Source of the DNA: Rhodococcus sp. X156
GTDB taxonomy: Bacteria > Actinomycetota > Actinomycetes > Mycobacteriales > Mycobacteriaceae
DNA length: 64,000 bases
Assembly (NCBI RefSeq): GCF_004006015.1
Contig: NZ_CP034766.1
Location: 3,629,001 to 3,693,000 of the forward strand
Direction of reading: 5' to 3'
The position numbers and the translations under genes are program-made. Under the pieces are notes generated by a model. It was not told the origin of the DNA and did not search any database. It saw nothing but the letters and a program-made list of their open reading frames with translations. Of this stretch, positions 45,073-55,173 are shown in pieces. The stretch's first letter is position 1, and every line of letters begins with the position of its first letter.

Positions 45073-45978
45073 ATGGCGATGCCGAGCATGCTTCATGACC
45101 ACCGCCCCTGCGCCGTGGTGCGCGGGACTCCGGTGATCACCGAGCGCCGCGTCCGGGCCAACGGCTTTCGCAGCCGCAGCCTGTCCGTGGACGGCGGCGG
45201 ACCGCCCATGCTGATGCTGCACGGCTTCTCCGACACCGCCGACACCTGGCGACCGGTGATGCGGGAGCTGGCGGCGCGGGGGCAGCAGGCCACCGCGGTG
45301 GACATGCCCGGCTACGGCCGCGCCGACCGCACCCGGCCCGGGGCGATGCTCCCGCAGATCGAGGGGTTCGTGGCCGAGCTGCTCGAGCGCAGCGGCCCGG
45401 ACACCATCCTGGTGGGCAACAGCCTGGGCGCGCTGGCCTCGCTGCGCACCGCCGCCGCGGTCACCAGCGAGCTGGGCGGGGTGGTGGCCATCTCCCCGGC
45501 GGGCTTCGGCCACTCCCGGTTGATCCGCTACGCCGAGCACGCGGGCCTGGCCACCAACCTGCTGCGAGTGCCGTTCGTGCCCAACCGCCTGATGGAGGCG
45601 ATGGTGGGCAAGGCCTTCGCGCGAATGGCCTGCGGCAACCACGCGCTGGCCGACGCCGAGGCGGTGAAGGCCTACGCCGAGCAGTTCCGCCAGCGGGCCG
45701 ACGTGCGGCGCATCCTCGGGGCGGGCCCGGCCATCATCCGGGAGATCAAGGCCGCCGCAGACACCCTCACCCTGGACTGCCCGGTGCTGGCCATCTGGGG
45801 CTCCCGCGACCGGCTCACCCTGGTGGGTGGCAGCGAGGAGCTGATGGACACCCTGCCCGACAGCGAGCTGGTGGTGCTGCCCGGCTTCGGCCACTGCCCG
45901 CAGCTGGAGGTTCCCGACGGCGTCGCCGAGCTGCTGCTGAACTTCTCCAGCCGGACGGCGGCCGCACCCGCTCGGTAG
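45073..45978 (+). CDS. Alpha/beta hydrolase
   Basis: 301 residues from the ATG at 45073 with CGAGGAGA upstream. Catalytic Ser in VGNSLGALA, Asp in WGSRDRLTL and His in LPGFGHCPQLE. The substrate is unknown. It resembles the hydrolase at 38344 in layout but is a separate gene. Its TAG stop doubles as the start of the -10 element of the next gene. Confidence 0.87.
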   Translation: MAMPSMLHDHRPCAVVRGTPVITERRVRANGFRSRSLSVDGGGPPMLMLHGFSDTADTWRPVMRELAARGQQATAVDMPGYGRADRTRPGAMLPQIEGFVAELLERSGPDTILVGNSLGALASLRTAAAVTSELGGVVAISPAGFGHSRLIRYAEHAGLATNLLRVPFVPNRLMEAMVGKAFARMACGNHALADAEAVKAYAEQFRQRADVRRILGAGPAIIREIKAAADTLTLDCPVLAIWGSRDRLTLVGGSEELMDTLPDSELVVLPGFGHCPQLEVPDGVAELLLNFSSRTAAAPAR

Positions 45979-45981
45979 CCT
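45976..45981 (+). promoter_or_regulatory. -10 element of the SDR gene, leaderless
   Basis: TAGCCT overlaps the hydrolase stop codon and ends 7 nt before the ATG at 45989. Confidence 0.55.
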
Positions 45982-45988
45982 CAGCCGC

Positions 45989-46690
45989 ATGCCGAGCACC
46001 GCACGCACCCGTCCCACCGCCCTCGTCACCGGCGCCACCCGCGGCATCGGTGCGGCCACCGCCCGCGCGCTGCACACCACTCACGACGTGCTGCTGGGCG
46101 GTCGTGACGTGGCCGCCCTGGAGCGCCTGGCCGCGGAGCTCCCCGGTGCACAGCCGTGGCCGGTGGAGATCACCGACGACGACGCCCTGGCCGCCGCCTG
46201 CGCCGACGTCGCGACGCTGGACGTGCTGGTGCACTCCGCGGGCATGGGCGGCATCGGCCCGGTGGCCAGCACCTCCGCCGCGCAGTGGCGGGCGATGCTC
46301 GACCTCAACGTGGTGGCCGTGGCCGAGCTGACCCGCCTGCTGCTGCCCGCGCTGCGCAGCGCCCGCGGGCACGTGGTGATGATCAACTCCGGCGCCGGGA
46401 TCAACGCCAACCCCGGGTGGAGCGCCTACGCCGCCAGCAAGTTCGCGCTGCGCGCGCTGGCCGACTCGCTGCGCGCGGAGGAGGCCGACAACGGCGTGCG
46501 CGTCACCTCGGTGCACCCGGGCCGGGTGGACACCGACATGCAGCGCGAGCTGCGGCGCACCGAGGGCGGGGAGTACGAACCGAACAAGTACCTCACCCCG
46601 GAGTCGGTGGCCTCCGCCGTGCTCACCGCCGTGCTGGCCGGCGAGGACGGGCAGTACACCGAGCTGGTGCTCCGCCCGCTCACCCGCTGA
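45989..46690 (+). CDS. Short-chain dehydrogenase/reductase
   Basis: 233 residues. NAD(P) motif TGATRGIGAA, NSGAG with the catalytic Ser, and YAASK. The HPGRVDTDM segment is typical of short NADP-dependent SDRs. The substrate is unknown. It is convergent with leuS. Confidence 0.88.
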   Translation: MPSTARTRPTALVTGATRGIGAATARALHTTHDVLLGGRDVAALERLAAELPGAQPWPVEITDDDALAAACADVATLDVLVHSAGMGGIGPVASTSAAQWRAMLDLNVVAVAELTRLLLPALRSARGHVVMINSGAGINANPGWSAYAASKFALRALADSLRAEEADNGVRVTSVHPGRVDTDMQRELRRTEGGEYEPNKYLTPESVASAVLTAVLAGEDGQYTELVLRPLTR

Positions 46691-46709
46691 CGGCTAGGGA
46701 ACCACCGCG

Positions 46710-49556
46710 CTACAGGACGACGTTGACCAGGCGGCCGGGCACGTAGATCACCTTGCGCGGCTCCTTGCCGTCCACCAGCGCCGCGATCTTCTCGTCGGCC
46801 AGGGCCGCGGCGAGCACGGCGTCCTTGTCGGCGTCGGCGGGCACGGTGATCACCGAGCGAACCTTGCCGCCCACCTGCACCGGGTACTCCAGGGTGTCGG
46901 CCACCAGCCAGCGCTCGTCCGCGGTCGGGAACGGGCCCTTGACCAGCGACTCGGCGTGGCCCAGCCGCTGCCACAGCTCCTCGGCCAGGTGCGGGGCCAG
47001 CGGGGCGACCATGAGCACCAGGGCCTCGGCCACCGTGCGCGGCGCACCACCGGGGTAGGCCTTGGTGAGGTGGTTGGTCAGCTCGATCAGCTTGGCGGTG
47101 GCGGTGTTGTTGCGCAGCGCCACGTAGTCCTCGGACACCCCGGCGATGGTCTTGTGCAGCAGCCGCAGCGTCTCCTCGCCCGGCTGGTCGTCCACCACGC
47201 GCAGCTCACCGGTGCTCTCGTCCACCACCGACCGCCACAGCCGCTGCAGGAAGCGGTAGGCGCCCACCACGTCCTTGGTGGCCCAGGGGCGGGAGGTGTC
47301 CAGCGGACCCATGGACATCTCGTACACGCGCAGGGTGTCGGCGCCGTAGGCGTCGGCCATCTCGTCCGGGGAGACGGAGTTCTTCAGGCTCTTGCCCATC
47401 TTCCCGTACTCGCGGTTCACCTCCTGGCCCTGGTGGAAGTACTTGCCGTCGGCCTCGGTCACCTCGTCGGCGGGCACGTAGACGCCCCGGGAGTCGGTAT
47501 AGGCGTATGCCTGAATGTAGCCCTGGTTGTAGAGACGCCGATACGGCTCTAGCGAGCTCACGTGCCCCAGGTCGTGCAGCACCTTGTGCCAGAACCGGCT
47601 GTAGAGCAGGTGCAGCACCGCGTGCTCCACGCCACCGACGTACAGGTCCAGCCCGCCGGGATCGTTGGGGCCGTGCACGTCGGGGCGCGGACCCATCCAG
47701 TACGCCTCGTTCTCCGGGGCGCAGAACTGCTCGTCGTTGGTGGGGTCGATGTAGCGCAGCTGGTACCAGGAGCTGCCCGCCCACTGCGGCATGACGTTGG
47801 CGTCGCGGGAGTAGTGCTGCAGCCCGTCGCCCAGGTCCAGCTCCAGGTTCAGCCAGTCACTGGCCTTCGCCAGCGGCGGGGCCGGCTCGGACTCGGCGTC
47901 CTCGGGGTCGAAGCTCACCGGCTGGTAGTCGGCCACCTCGGGCAGCTCGACGGGCAGCATGCTCTCCGGCAGGGCCACCGGCGCGCCGGCGTCGTCGAAG
48001 ACGATGGGGAACGGCTCGCCCCAGTAGCGCTGGCGGGCGAAGAGCCAGTCGCGCAGCTTGTACTGCACGGTGCCGCGGCCCAGGCCGCGCTCCTCCAGCC
48101 ACGCGATGATGGTGGCCTTGGCCTCCTCCACCCGCATGCCGTCGAGGAAGCCGCTGTTGATGGCCACGCCGTCGCCCAGGTAGGCCCCGTCGGTGAAGCC
48201 CTCCGGCGGGGCGATGGTGCGCACGATGTCCAGGCCGAACGCGGTGGCGAAGTCCCAGTCGCGGGAGTCCTGGGCGGGCACGGCCATGATGGCGCCAGTG
48301 CCGTAGCCCATCAGCACGTAGTCAGCCACGAACACCGGGACCTGGGCCCCGTTGACCGGGTTGGTGGCGTAGGAGCCGGTGAACACCCCGGTCTTCTGCT
48401 TGTTCTCCTGGCGCTCCATGTCGGTCTTGGCCGCGGCGGTGCTGCGGTAGGTGGCCACCGCCTCGGCGGGCGTGGGCGCGCCGCCGGTCCAGCGCTCGTC
48501 CACCCCCTCCGGCCAGGCGGCGGCGGTGAGCTGGTCCACCAGCGGGTGCTCCGGGGCCAGCACCACGTAGGTGGCGCCGAAGAGGGTGTCCGGGCGGGTG
48601 GTGAACACCTCGACCGCCGGGGCCTCGACCGGGGCGTCCACCTCGGCCGGGCTCACCGCGAAGCTGACCTGCGCGCCGCGGGACCGACCGATCCAGTTGC
48701 GCTGCATGGTCTTGACCTTCTCCGGCCAGTCCAGCAGGTCGAGGTCGTCGATGAGGCGGTCGTTGTAGGCGGTGATCCGCATCATCCACTGGCGCAGGGT
48801 GCGCCGGAACACCGGGAAGTTGCCGCGGTCGCTGCGCCCGTCGGCGGTGACCTCCTCGTTGGCCAGCACCGTGCCCAGGCCGGGGCACCAGTTCACCGGC
48901 GACTCCGACAGGTACACCAGGCGGTGGGAGTCGACCACGCGACGCTGCTCGGTGCGGGAGAGCTCCGCCCACGCCCGGCCATCGGCCAGCTCGCGGGTGC
49001 CCGCCTCGTACTGGGCCACCAGCTCGGCGATCGGGCGGGCCTTGTCGGCGTCGGTGTCGTAGTAGGAGCCGTGGATCTGCAGGAAGATCCACTGTGTCCA
49101 CTTGTAGAACTCGACGTCGGTGGTGGCCACCCGGCGGCGCTCGTCGTGGCCCAGGCCCAGCCGGCGGATCTGCGCCAGGTAGCGCTCGATGTTGGCCTCG
49201 GTGGTGGTGCGCGGGTGGGTGCCCGTCTGCACCGCGTACTGCTCGGCCGGCAGGCCGAAGGCGTCGAAGCCCATGGTGTGCAGCACGTTGCGCCCGACCA
49301 TGCGGTGGTAGCGGGCGTAGACGTCGGTGGCGATGAACCCCAGCGGGTGCCCGACGTGCAGGCCAGCGCCGGAGGGGTAGGGGAACATGTCCTGCACGAA
49401 GAGCTTGTCCGCGGGCACCGGCCCGTCGGCCAGCGGGCCCACCGGGTTGGGTGCGGCAAAGGTGTTCTGCTCGGCCCAGCGGGTCTGCCAGCGCTGCTCC
49501 AGCTCACCGGCCAGCTCGGCCGTGTAGCGGAACGAGGGGATCTCTTCGGTACTCAC
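46710..49556 (-). CDS. leuS: Leucyl-tRNA synthetase
   Basis: 948 residues. The HIGH motif appears as HVGHP in [14 protein letters not shown], the KMSKS motif as KMGKSLKNS. The editing domain ([20 protein letters not shown]) and the C-terminal anticodon domain are present. The start is the GTG at 49556. It attaches leucine to tRNA. Confidence 0.97.
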   Translation of the reverse strand: MSTEEIPSFRYTAELAGELEQRWQTRWAEQNTFAAPNPVGPLADGPVPADKLFVQDMFPYPSGAGLHVGHPLGFIATDVYARYHRMVGRNVLHTMGFDAFGLPAEQYAVQTGTHPRTTTEANIERYLAQIRRLGLGHDERRRVATTDVEFYKWTQWIFLQIHGSYYDTDADKARPIAELVAQYEAGTRELADGRAWAELSRTEQRRVVDSHRLVYLSESPVNWCPGLGTVLANEEVTADGRSDRGNFPVFRRTLRQWMMRITAYNDRLIDDLDLLDWPEKVKTMQRNWIGRSRGAQVSFAVSPAEVDAPVEAPAVEVFTTRPDTLFGATYVVLAPEHPLVDQLTAAAWPEGVDERWTGGAPTPAEAVATYRSTAAAKTDMERQENKQKTGVFTGSYATNPVNGAQVPVFVADYVLMGYGTGAIMAVPAQDSRDWDFATAFGLDIVRTIAPPEGFTDGAYLGDGVAINSGFLDGMRVEEAKATIIAWLEERGLGRGTVQYKLRDWLFARQRYWGEPFPIVFDDAGAPVALPESMLPVELPEVADYQPVSFDPEDAESEPAPPLAKASDWLNLELDLGDGLQHYSRDANVMPQWAGSSWYQLRYIDPTNDEQFCAPENEAYWMGPRPDVHGPNDPGGLDLYVGGVEHAVLHLLYSRFWHKVLHDLGHVSSLEPYRRLYNQGYIQAYAYTDSRGVYVPADEVTEADGKYFHQGQEVNREYGKMGKSLKNSVSPDEMADAYGADTLRVYEMSMGPLDTSRPWATKDVVGAYRFLQRLWRSVVDESTGELRVVDDQPGEETLRLLHKTIAGVSEDYVALRNNTATAKLIELTNHLTKAYPGGAPRTVAEALVLMVAPLAPHLAEELWQRLGHAESLVKGPFPTADERWLVADTLEYPVQVGGKVRSVITVPADADKDAVLAAALADEKIAALVDGKEPRKVIYVPGRLVNVVL

Positions 49557-49563
49557 GGTCAGC

Positions 49564-49569
49564 AGCGTA
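49564..49569 (-). promoter_or_regulatory. -10 element of leuS, leaderless
   Basis: TACGCT on the minus strand ends 7 nt before the GTG at 49556. It lies 46 bp from the equally leaderless divergent gene. Confidence 0.55.
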
Positions 49570-49614
49570 GTCGGCGGCCGAGAGGGTCCTGCCGCCCTGC
49601 TCAGCGGGTGCTCG

Positions 49615-49620
49615 TACCCT
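49615..49620 (+). promoter_or_regulatory. -10 element of the SdpI-like gene, leaderless
   Basis: TACCCT ends 6 nt before the GTG at 49627. Confidence 0.6.
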
Positions 49621-49626
49621 TGTCCC

Positions 49627-50037
49627 GTGCTCGACACCGTCGCCCTCGTCCTCGCCGTGCTGCTCGTCGTGGCTGCCCTCGCCCTCGCGGCCGTGGCGCT
49701 CGCCGGACTGCTGCAGCGGCTGCCCCGCAACCGGTGGGCCGGCGTGCGCACCCCCGCCTCGCTGGCCAGCGACGACGCCTTCCGCGTGGCCAACAAGGTG
49801 GCCGCAGCACCGATGCTCGCCGCCGCCGCGTTCTGCGCCGTGGGCGCGGGCGCGCTGCTGGGCCTGGACGGGTGGCTGCGACCGGTGGCCGTGCTGGTGG
49901 CCGTGGCCGCCGCGCTGGTGACCGCGGGTGCTGGTGGCGCGCTGGGCGCCCGCGCCGCGGAGGCGGCCCCGAGCTGCGCTCCCGAGCAGTGCGCGTCGTG
50001 CACGGGCTGCTCGCTGCTGGACGCCAGGCAGGGCTAG
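49627..50037 (+). CDS. SdpI-like small membrane protein
   Basis: 136 residues: three membrane segments, with [22 protein letters not shown] between the first two, which is the SdpI/YhfL signature, and a C-terminal Cys-rich tail ([15 protein letters not shown]). SdpI proteins give immunity to a peptide toxin in Bacillus; here no toxin gene is seen. The four-Cys tail might bind metal. It has a GTG start. Confidence 0.8.
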   Translation: MLDTVALVLAVLLVVAALALAAVALAGLLQRLPRNRWAGVRTPASLASDDAFRVANKVAAAPMLAAAAFCAVGAGALLGLDGWLRPVAVLVAVAAALVTAGAGGALGARAAEAAPSCAPEQCASCTGCSLLDARQG

Positions 50038-50040
50038 CCG

Positions 50041-51243
50041 GTGACCAGCACGCGGCCGGACGGTGGGGTCTCGGCGAGCGTGCTGGCCGAGGTTGCCGCC
50101 GCTGGCGCCGAGGACGCCGGTGGCCTGCCCGTGGAGCTGCTGGGCGACTTCCTGCCGGTGGTGACCGCGGCCGTGGTGTCCGGGCGTCCGCTCACCCGCC
50201 GCCAGCTCACCGGCTACCAACCGTTCGGGGAGACCGCCGCCCGCCAGGGAGTGGCCCTGCGCGCGCTGCTGGACCTGTACTCCTCCGCGGCCTGGCGGCT
50301 GTGGCGGCACCTGCCCGCCGTGGTGGGCGCGCGCCGTGACCCGGAGGCGGTGGTGGTGGCCGGCGAGGTGATGCTGCGCGCGGTGGACGACGTGGTGGCG
50401 GCGCTGGCCGAGGGGTTCCAGCTGGCTCAGCGGACGCTGGTGCGCAGCGAGGAGTCGGCCCGTCGGGAGTTCATCGACGACCTGCTCACCGGTGGCGCCG
50501 GGGTGGCCAGCGTGCTGCAGCGTGCCGCCGGGTTCGGCCTGCACCTGTCCGGCCCGCACGCGGTGGCGGTGGTGGCCGCCGAGCGCCCCTTCTCCGACGG
50601 CACCCCGCTGATCGGCATGCTGGAGCGCGCCGTGCTGGGCAGCAAGGGCGACTCCGACGCGCTGGTGGCCAGCAAGGAGGGCCACCTCATCGTGGTGTTT
50701 CCGGCGCCCGACCCGGATGCGGTCAGCCACGTGATGCACCAGCTCACCTCGCGGCTGGGCCCGCGCCCCGACGCGGCCGAGGCACGCGCCCGGACGTGGC
50801 AGATCGGGGTGGGCCGTCCCGGGGTGGGCGCCGAGGGGGTGGTGGCGTCCTACCAGGAGGCTCGTGACGCCCTCGACCTAGCCGGGCGCCTGGACCTGCA
50901 GGACCCGGTGGTCGACGCCAAGGACATGCTGGTCTACCACGTGATGCTGCGTGACCGCCCGGCCATCAGCGACCTGGTGCGCAGCGTGCTCACCCCGCTG
51001 CTGGAGGCCCGTGGTGGGGCAGAGCCGCTGCTGGCCACCCTGGCCGCCTACTTCGGCTCCGGTGGCAACGCCGCCCTCACCGCCCGCCGGCTGCACCTGT
51101 CGGTGCGGGCGGTGACCTACCGCCTGGAGCGTGTGCAGCAGCTCACCGGCCACGACCCCACCGAGCCGTCGCAGCAGTTCCCCCTGCAGGTGGCCATCAT
51201 GGGCGCCAAGCTCCTCGACTGGCCGCACGTCCCCCTGCCCTGA
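50041..51243 (+). CDS. PucR-type regulator
   Basis: 400 residues from the GTG at 50041, three bases after the previous stop. The C-terminal PucR helix-turn-helix is NAALTARRLHLSVRAVTYRLERVQQLTG. The N-terminal half is a helical RsbR/PucR-like input domain. It is in an operon with the SdpI-like gene. Targets are unknown. Confidence 0.85.
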   Translation: MTSTRPDGGVSASVLAEVAAAGAEDAGGLPVELLGDFLPVVTAAVVSGRPLTRRQLTGYQPFGETAARQGVALRALLDLYSSAAWRLWRHLPAVVGARRDPEAVVVAGEVMLRAVDDVVAALAEGFQLAQRTLVRSEESARREFIDDLLTGGAGVASVLQRAAGFGLHLSGPHAVAVVAAERPFSDGTPLIGMLERAVLGSKGDSDALVASKEGHLIVVFPAPDPDAVSHVMHQLTSRLGPRPDAAEARARTWQIGVGRPGVGAEGVVASYQEARDALDLAGRLDLQDPVVDAKDMLVYHVMLRDRPAISDLVRSVLTPLLEARGGAEPLLATLAAYFGSGGNAALTARRLHLSVRAVTYRLERVQQLTGHDPTEPSQQFPLQVAIMGAKLLDWPHVPLP

Positions 51244-51528
51244 CCCCCTTCTTCCGCGGGGCGTTCAGGGCCCTTGACGCCCTCTTCGGGCCGTCCCGGG
51301 GGGAGGGCGGCGACGTGAGGACGGTCGCACCTGGAGCAGTGACCTAGGCGCCCAGGGCGATCGACGGCCACGCGCCGCCTCCCCGGTGAACCGAGTGGCC
51401 CGGATCGCTGCGCACACCTTGCGACCGCGGCACACTGCGAGGTGACGGCCCGGCCACAGCTCGGCTACGGCGACCACGCAGCCTCGCCAGGGTGTGGGTG
51501 GGTCTGGACGAGGACGGGAGCCCCGCTG

Positions 51529-52422
51529 ATGCTGCACCTTCGACGCCTGCCCCGCATCGGGCGCTCGGTGCCGGTGACGCTGTCCTACCTCGGCGCCCTG
51601 GGCACGGTCGGGCTGGCGCTGAGCACGGTCGGCACGCACTGGAAGGACGCGGTGATCTCCGCGGCCAGCACCAACGTGCACAACCTCAGCCAGTGGCGGC
51701 TGAGCACCCTGGTCTCCAGCGCCTTCGTCATCGCCGAGGGCCCGGTGTGGTTCACCTGCCTGGGCGTGGGCGCCACCCTCGCGCTGGCCGAGCGGGCCTG
51801 GGGCGGCTGGCGGATGCTCAGCACCTTCGTGGCGGGCCACCTCCTCGCCACCTCGCTGGTGGCGGTGGGCCTGTGGTTCGGCATCAGCAGCGGCTGGTTC
51901 CCGGTCTCGTGGAGCCAGGCCACCGACGTCGGCGTGAGCTACGGGGTGTTCGCCGTGCTCACCGCCCTCACCTTCGCCGTCCCGCGCGGCTGGCGGCTGA
52001 CCTGGGCCGCGGTGTGGCTGGTGCTGGCGGTGCAGGCGGTTCTCAGCGCGCCCACGTTCACCGCGGTGGGCCACCTGGTGGCCGGCGTGGTGGGTCTGGT
52101 GCTCGCGGCGCTGGTCCACCGGCGCCACCCGCTCACCCCGCGCCGCCCGATGACCACCCGCGGCTCGCTGGCCCTGCTGGCGTGGGCGTCGCTGTTCGGG
52201 CTGTGCATCGTGGGGTGGGCGACGCCCGGCTGGTGGTCGGCCCCGGTGCTGGCGGCCGTGGTGGTGCTGGCCACCCGGATCCGCCCGGTGGGCCGTGCGG
52301 ACCTGCCGGTCAGTTGCGCTCCAGCTCGATCGGGTGCGTCGCCAGCAGCGCCATCGGCATCGGTTGTCGTCGCAGCACCCGTCCCCACAGGTCGACGCGC
52401 CCTGGTACCACCACGTCGCTAG
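51529..52422 (+). CDS. Rhomboid-like membrane protein
   Basis: 297 residues from the ATG at 51529, with GGGAG upstream. It has about six membrane segments, with LSQWRLSTLVSSAFVIAEG and FTAVGHLVAGVVGLVLAALVHRR, as in actinobacterial rhomboid-like proteins. No clear Ser of a GxSG protease motif is visible, so it may lack protease activity. The C-terminus overlaps the convergent yqgE-type gene by 113 bp. Confidence 0.72.
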   Translation: MLHLRRLPRIGRSVPVTLSYLGALGTVGLALSTVGTHWKDAVISAASTNVHNLSQWRLSTLVSSAFVIAEGPVWFTCLGVGATLALAERAWGGWRMLSTFVAGHLLATSLVAVGLWFGISSGWFPVSWSQATDVGVSYGVFAVLTALTFAVPRGWRLTWAAVWLVLAVQAVLSAPTFTAVGHLVAGVVGLVLAALVHRRHPLTPRRPMTTRGSLALLAWASLFGLCIVGWATPGWWSAPVLAAVVVLATRIRPVGRADLPVSCAPARSGASPAAPSASVVVAAPVPTGRRALVPPRR

Positions 52423-52879
52423 GCAGCGCCGGCACCACCAGCCAGTCCTCCCGCTCCAGCTCGGCCTCCAGCTGCCCGGCCGACCAGCCCGCGTAGCCCA
52501 CGAAGATCCGCACGCCCTCGAGCACCGGCGCCAGCTCGTCGGGCTCCGCGTCCAGGTCCACCATCACCACCCGCCCGTGCACCGGGCGCAGGCCGGAGAC
52601 CCCGTCGGCGTCCGCCCCGGGACGCAGCAGGCCGAGGCACAGCGCGGAGTCCCGCTTGACCGGCCCACCCACGAACAGCGCCTGCGGGCGCACCGTGTGC
52701 GGCGCCCAGCCGGGCAGCACGTCGTGCACTGCCGTGTCGCTGGGACGGTTGAGCACCACGCCGAGGCTGCCGAGCTCGTTGTGCTCGATCACGTAGATCA
52801 CCGTGCGGCGAAAGGTCTGCTCCACCAGCTCGACCGAGGACACCAGCAACGACCCCGACCGCACCTGCGTCAGCTCCAC
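52310..52879 (-). CDS. YqgE/AlgH family protein (Rv0038-like)
   Basis: 189 residues with the family stretches GSLLVSS, LGSLGVVLNRPS, FVGGPV, RIFVGYAGWSAGQLEAEL and DWLVVPA. The function is unknown. Its place next to leuS matches the mycobacterial order. GTG start. Confidence 0.93.
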   Translation of the reverse strand: MELTQVRSGSLLVSSVELVEQTFRRTVIYVIEHNELGSLGVVLNRPSDTAVHDVLPGWAPHTVRPQALFVGGPVKRDSALCLGLLRPGADADGVSGLRPVHGRVVMVDLDAEPDELAPVLEGVRIFVGYAGWSAGQLEAELEREDWLVVPALPSDVVVPGRVDLWGRVLRRQPMPMALLATHPIELERN

Positions 52880-52946
52880 GCCTCAATCCTGCCATCGCCG
52901 GTGGTCGGCGGCGGGTGGAACTCGGTTCGCCGCGATGCGGGCCCGC

Positions 52947-53759
52947 TCAGCCGAGGCGGTGCACGAGCCCCTGGTAGCGGGCGCCGAGCAGCCGCGGCAG
53001 GGCGGCGATCACCCGGGAGTCCGGGCCCACCAGGATCCGCGGCTTCTCCCGCTCCAGCCCGCGCATGATGGACCGTGCAGCGCCCTGCGGGGTGGTCATG
53101 GCGATCTTGTTGAACGCCTTGGCCGACTCCATTTTGTTCTCCGAGGCGGTCACCCGGGCGTTCTCGGCGATGTTGCTGCGCACCCCCCCGGGGTGGACCA
53201 GGCTCACCTGCACCGGCACCTGGTCAGCCAGCAGCTCCATCCGCAGCGCCTCGGTGAAGCCGCGGATGGCGAACTTCGAGCCGTTGTAGGCGGCCTGCTT
53301 GGGAAAGGCCATCAGCCCGAAGACGCTGGAGACGTTGGCCAGCTGGCCGTCGCCGCTGGCCGCGAGGTGCGGCAGGAAGGCCTGCGTGCCGTGCACCATG
53401 CCGAAGTAGTTGATGCCCATGATCCAGCGGTGGTCGGCGTCGGTGAGCTCGGCGACCCGGCCGGTGACCGACACCCCCGCGTTGTTGACCACCAGGTCCA
53501 CCCCGCCGAAGTGCTCGACCACCTCCTCGGCGTGGGCGAGCACCGCCTCCCGGTCGCTGACGTCGAGCTTCCACGCCCGGGCCTGCGCCCCCTGCTCCTG
53601 GCACTGCCGCACGGTCTCCTGCACGGCGTCGCCCTGCACGTCGCTCAGCGCCAGCCGGGCGCCCCGCTCGGCCAGGTTCAGGGCCAGCGCCCGGCCGATG
53701 CCCGAGCCTGCGCCGGTGACCACCGCGGTCTTGCCCGCATACCCGCGGCGCGCCTTCAC
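52947..53759 (-). CDS. Short-chain dehydrogenase/reductase
   Basis: 270 residues. TGAGSGIGRAL, NNAGVSVTGRV, the catalytic Ser in NVSSVFGLM and YNGSKFAIRG. The substrate is a probable lipid or steroid alcohol, judging by the P450 partner. It starts with a GTG that overlaps the P450 stop (GTGA). Confidence 0.9.
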   Translation of the reverse strand: MKARRGYAGKTAVVTGAGSGIGRALALNLAERGARLALSDVQGDAVQETVRQCQEQGAQARAWKLDVSDREAVLAHAEEVVEHFGGVDLVVNNAGVSVTGRVAELTDADHRWIMGINYFGMVHGTQAFLPHLAASGDGQLANVSSVFGLMAFPKQAAYNGSKFAIRGFTEALRMELLADQVPVQVSLVHPGGVRSNIAENARVTASENKMESAKAFNKIAMTTPQGAARSIMRGLEREKPRILVGPDSRVIAALPRLLGARYQGLVHRLG

Positions 53760-55078
53760 CGGGTCCGCCGGATCAGGCCGCCCTTGGCCGGGGCCATGGT
53801 CACGTGGGAGTGCTTGTGCTTCTCCGCCGCGGGTCCAACGTGCTCGAAGTCCATCGCGTCCAGGATGGTCCGCAGCGCCACCACCATCTCCTTGTGCGCG
53901 AACAGCGCACCGATGCAGCGCCGCTTGCCGCCGCCGTAGGGGATGAACTCGTTGGTGGCGAGCTTGCGGTCCAGGAACCGCTCCGGCCGGAACACCTCCG
54001 GGTCGCCCCAGATCTTCGGGTCGTTGTGGATGGCCTCCAGCTGCGGGTTGAGCATGGTGCCCTTGCCGAAGGTGTAGCCGCCCAGCTCGATCGACCGGCT
54101 CGTCTTGCGGCCCACCCCAGGCAGCACGGTGCGCATCCGCAGCGTCTCGTTGACCACGGCGTCGAGGTAGCTGTCGTCAGAGGTTCGCGCCTTCTCCCGC
54201 ACCGCGGGGTGCCGGGAGAGCAGCTCCATCGCCCAGGCCAGGGAGGTGGTGGTGGTCTCGTGCCCGGCGCCCACCAGCGACATCAGCTGGTTGCGCAGCC
54301 ACTCGTTGTCCTTGCCCGAGCTGCGCACCAGCAGGGACAACGTGTCGGTGCGCTCGTCCAGGTCGGACGCACCGCGGCGCTCCTCGATGAAGGCGTCCAG
54401 CAGCTCGTTGGTGCGGGCGATGAGCCGGTCGAAGGACCGCCACGGCGGGATCTTGCCCAGCTGGGGGAAGACCATCCAGGTGCTGCCGACCAGGGTGATC
54501 TCCGAGGCCTTGGTCACCGCGGTGCGCAGCTCGTCCATCTGCGGGCCGCTGACCGCACCGAAGACGGTGCGCAGGATGACCTCGAGGGTGATGGCGCGGG
54601 CCTCGTCGACCATCTTGATCTCGTCGCCGACCTTCCAGGAGGCGATCCGGCGCTCGGTCTCCTCCCGCATGATGTCGGCGTAGCCGTTGATGGCCTTGCC
54701 GCGGAACGGCGGCATCAGGGCCTTGCGGGTCTGGGTGTGCTCCTCCCCGTCCACGGAGAGGATGCCCCGCTCCCCGAAGATGGCCTTGAGGAAGATGCCG
54801 TTGGTGACGCCGGCGTGCAGCGTGTCGTGCGGGCCGGCGAAGATCGCCGCCACCAGCTCGGGGTCGGCGATGTAGACCGACTTGCCCATCGGGAACGCCT
54901 TGGCCACGTGCACGTCGCCGAAGCGGCGCTGCGACCAGCGGGAGAAGCCGATGGTGTGCCGCAGGCCCAGGTACAGCTGGGCGATCCCGGGCATGCGCGA
55001 CCCCCGGGCTGGCTTGCGGCCGTGGGCAACCGGGCACTGACCTGCGGCCGCGGCGGGTGTCTGCTCCTGGGTGCTCAT
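53756..55078 (-). CDS. Cytochrome P450
   Basis: 440 residues. The I-helix oxygen motif AGHETTTTSL, the ExxR motif ETLRMR and the heme motif YGGGKRRCIG (Cys ligand, with Tyr for the usual first Phe) are seen. It hydroxylates a substrate with oxygen and electrons from a ferredoxin; no ferredoxin gene is adjacent. It is translationally coupled to the SDR that follows, so the SDR may oxidise the alcohol formed. Confidence 0.95.
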   Translation of the reverse strand: MSTQEQTPAAAAGQCPVAHGRKPARGSRMPGIAQLYLGLRHTIGFSRWSQRRFGDVHVAKAFPMGKSVYIADPELVAAIFAGPHDTLHAGVTNGIFLKAIFGERGILSVDGEEHTQTRKALMPPFRGKAINGYADIMREETERRIASWKVGDEIKMVDEARAITLEVILRTVFGAVSGPQMDELRTAVTKASEITLVGSTWMVFPQLGKIPPWRSFDRLIARTNELLDAFIEERRGASDLDERTDTLSLLVRSSGKDNEWLRNQLMSLVGAGHETTTTSLAWAMELLSRHPAVREKARTSDDSYLDAVVNETLRMRTVLPGVGRKTSRSIELGGYTFGKGTMLNPQLEAIHNDPKIWGDPEVFRPERFLDRKLATNEFIPYGGGKRRCIGALFAHKEMVVALRTILDAMDFEHVGPAAEKHKHSHVTMAPAKGGLIRRTR

Positions 55079-55173
55079 GCATCAGTTCCTGAACGACGGG
55101 GGCAACGACGGGTCAACAGTACGTGCCGCGGCACCGTTCTCAGCACCTGCGCCGCATCCCGCTGGTCAGGGCG

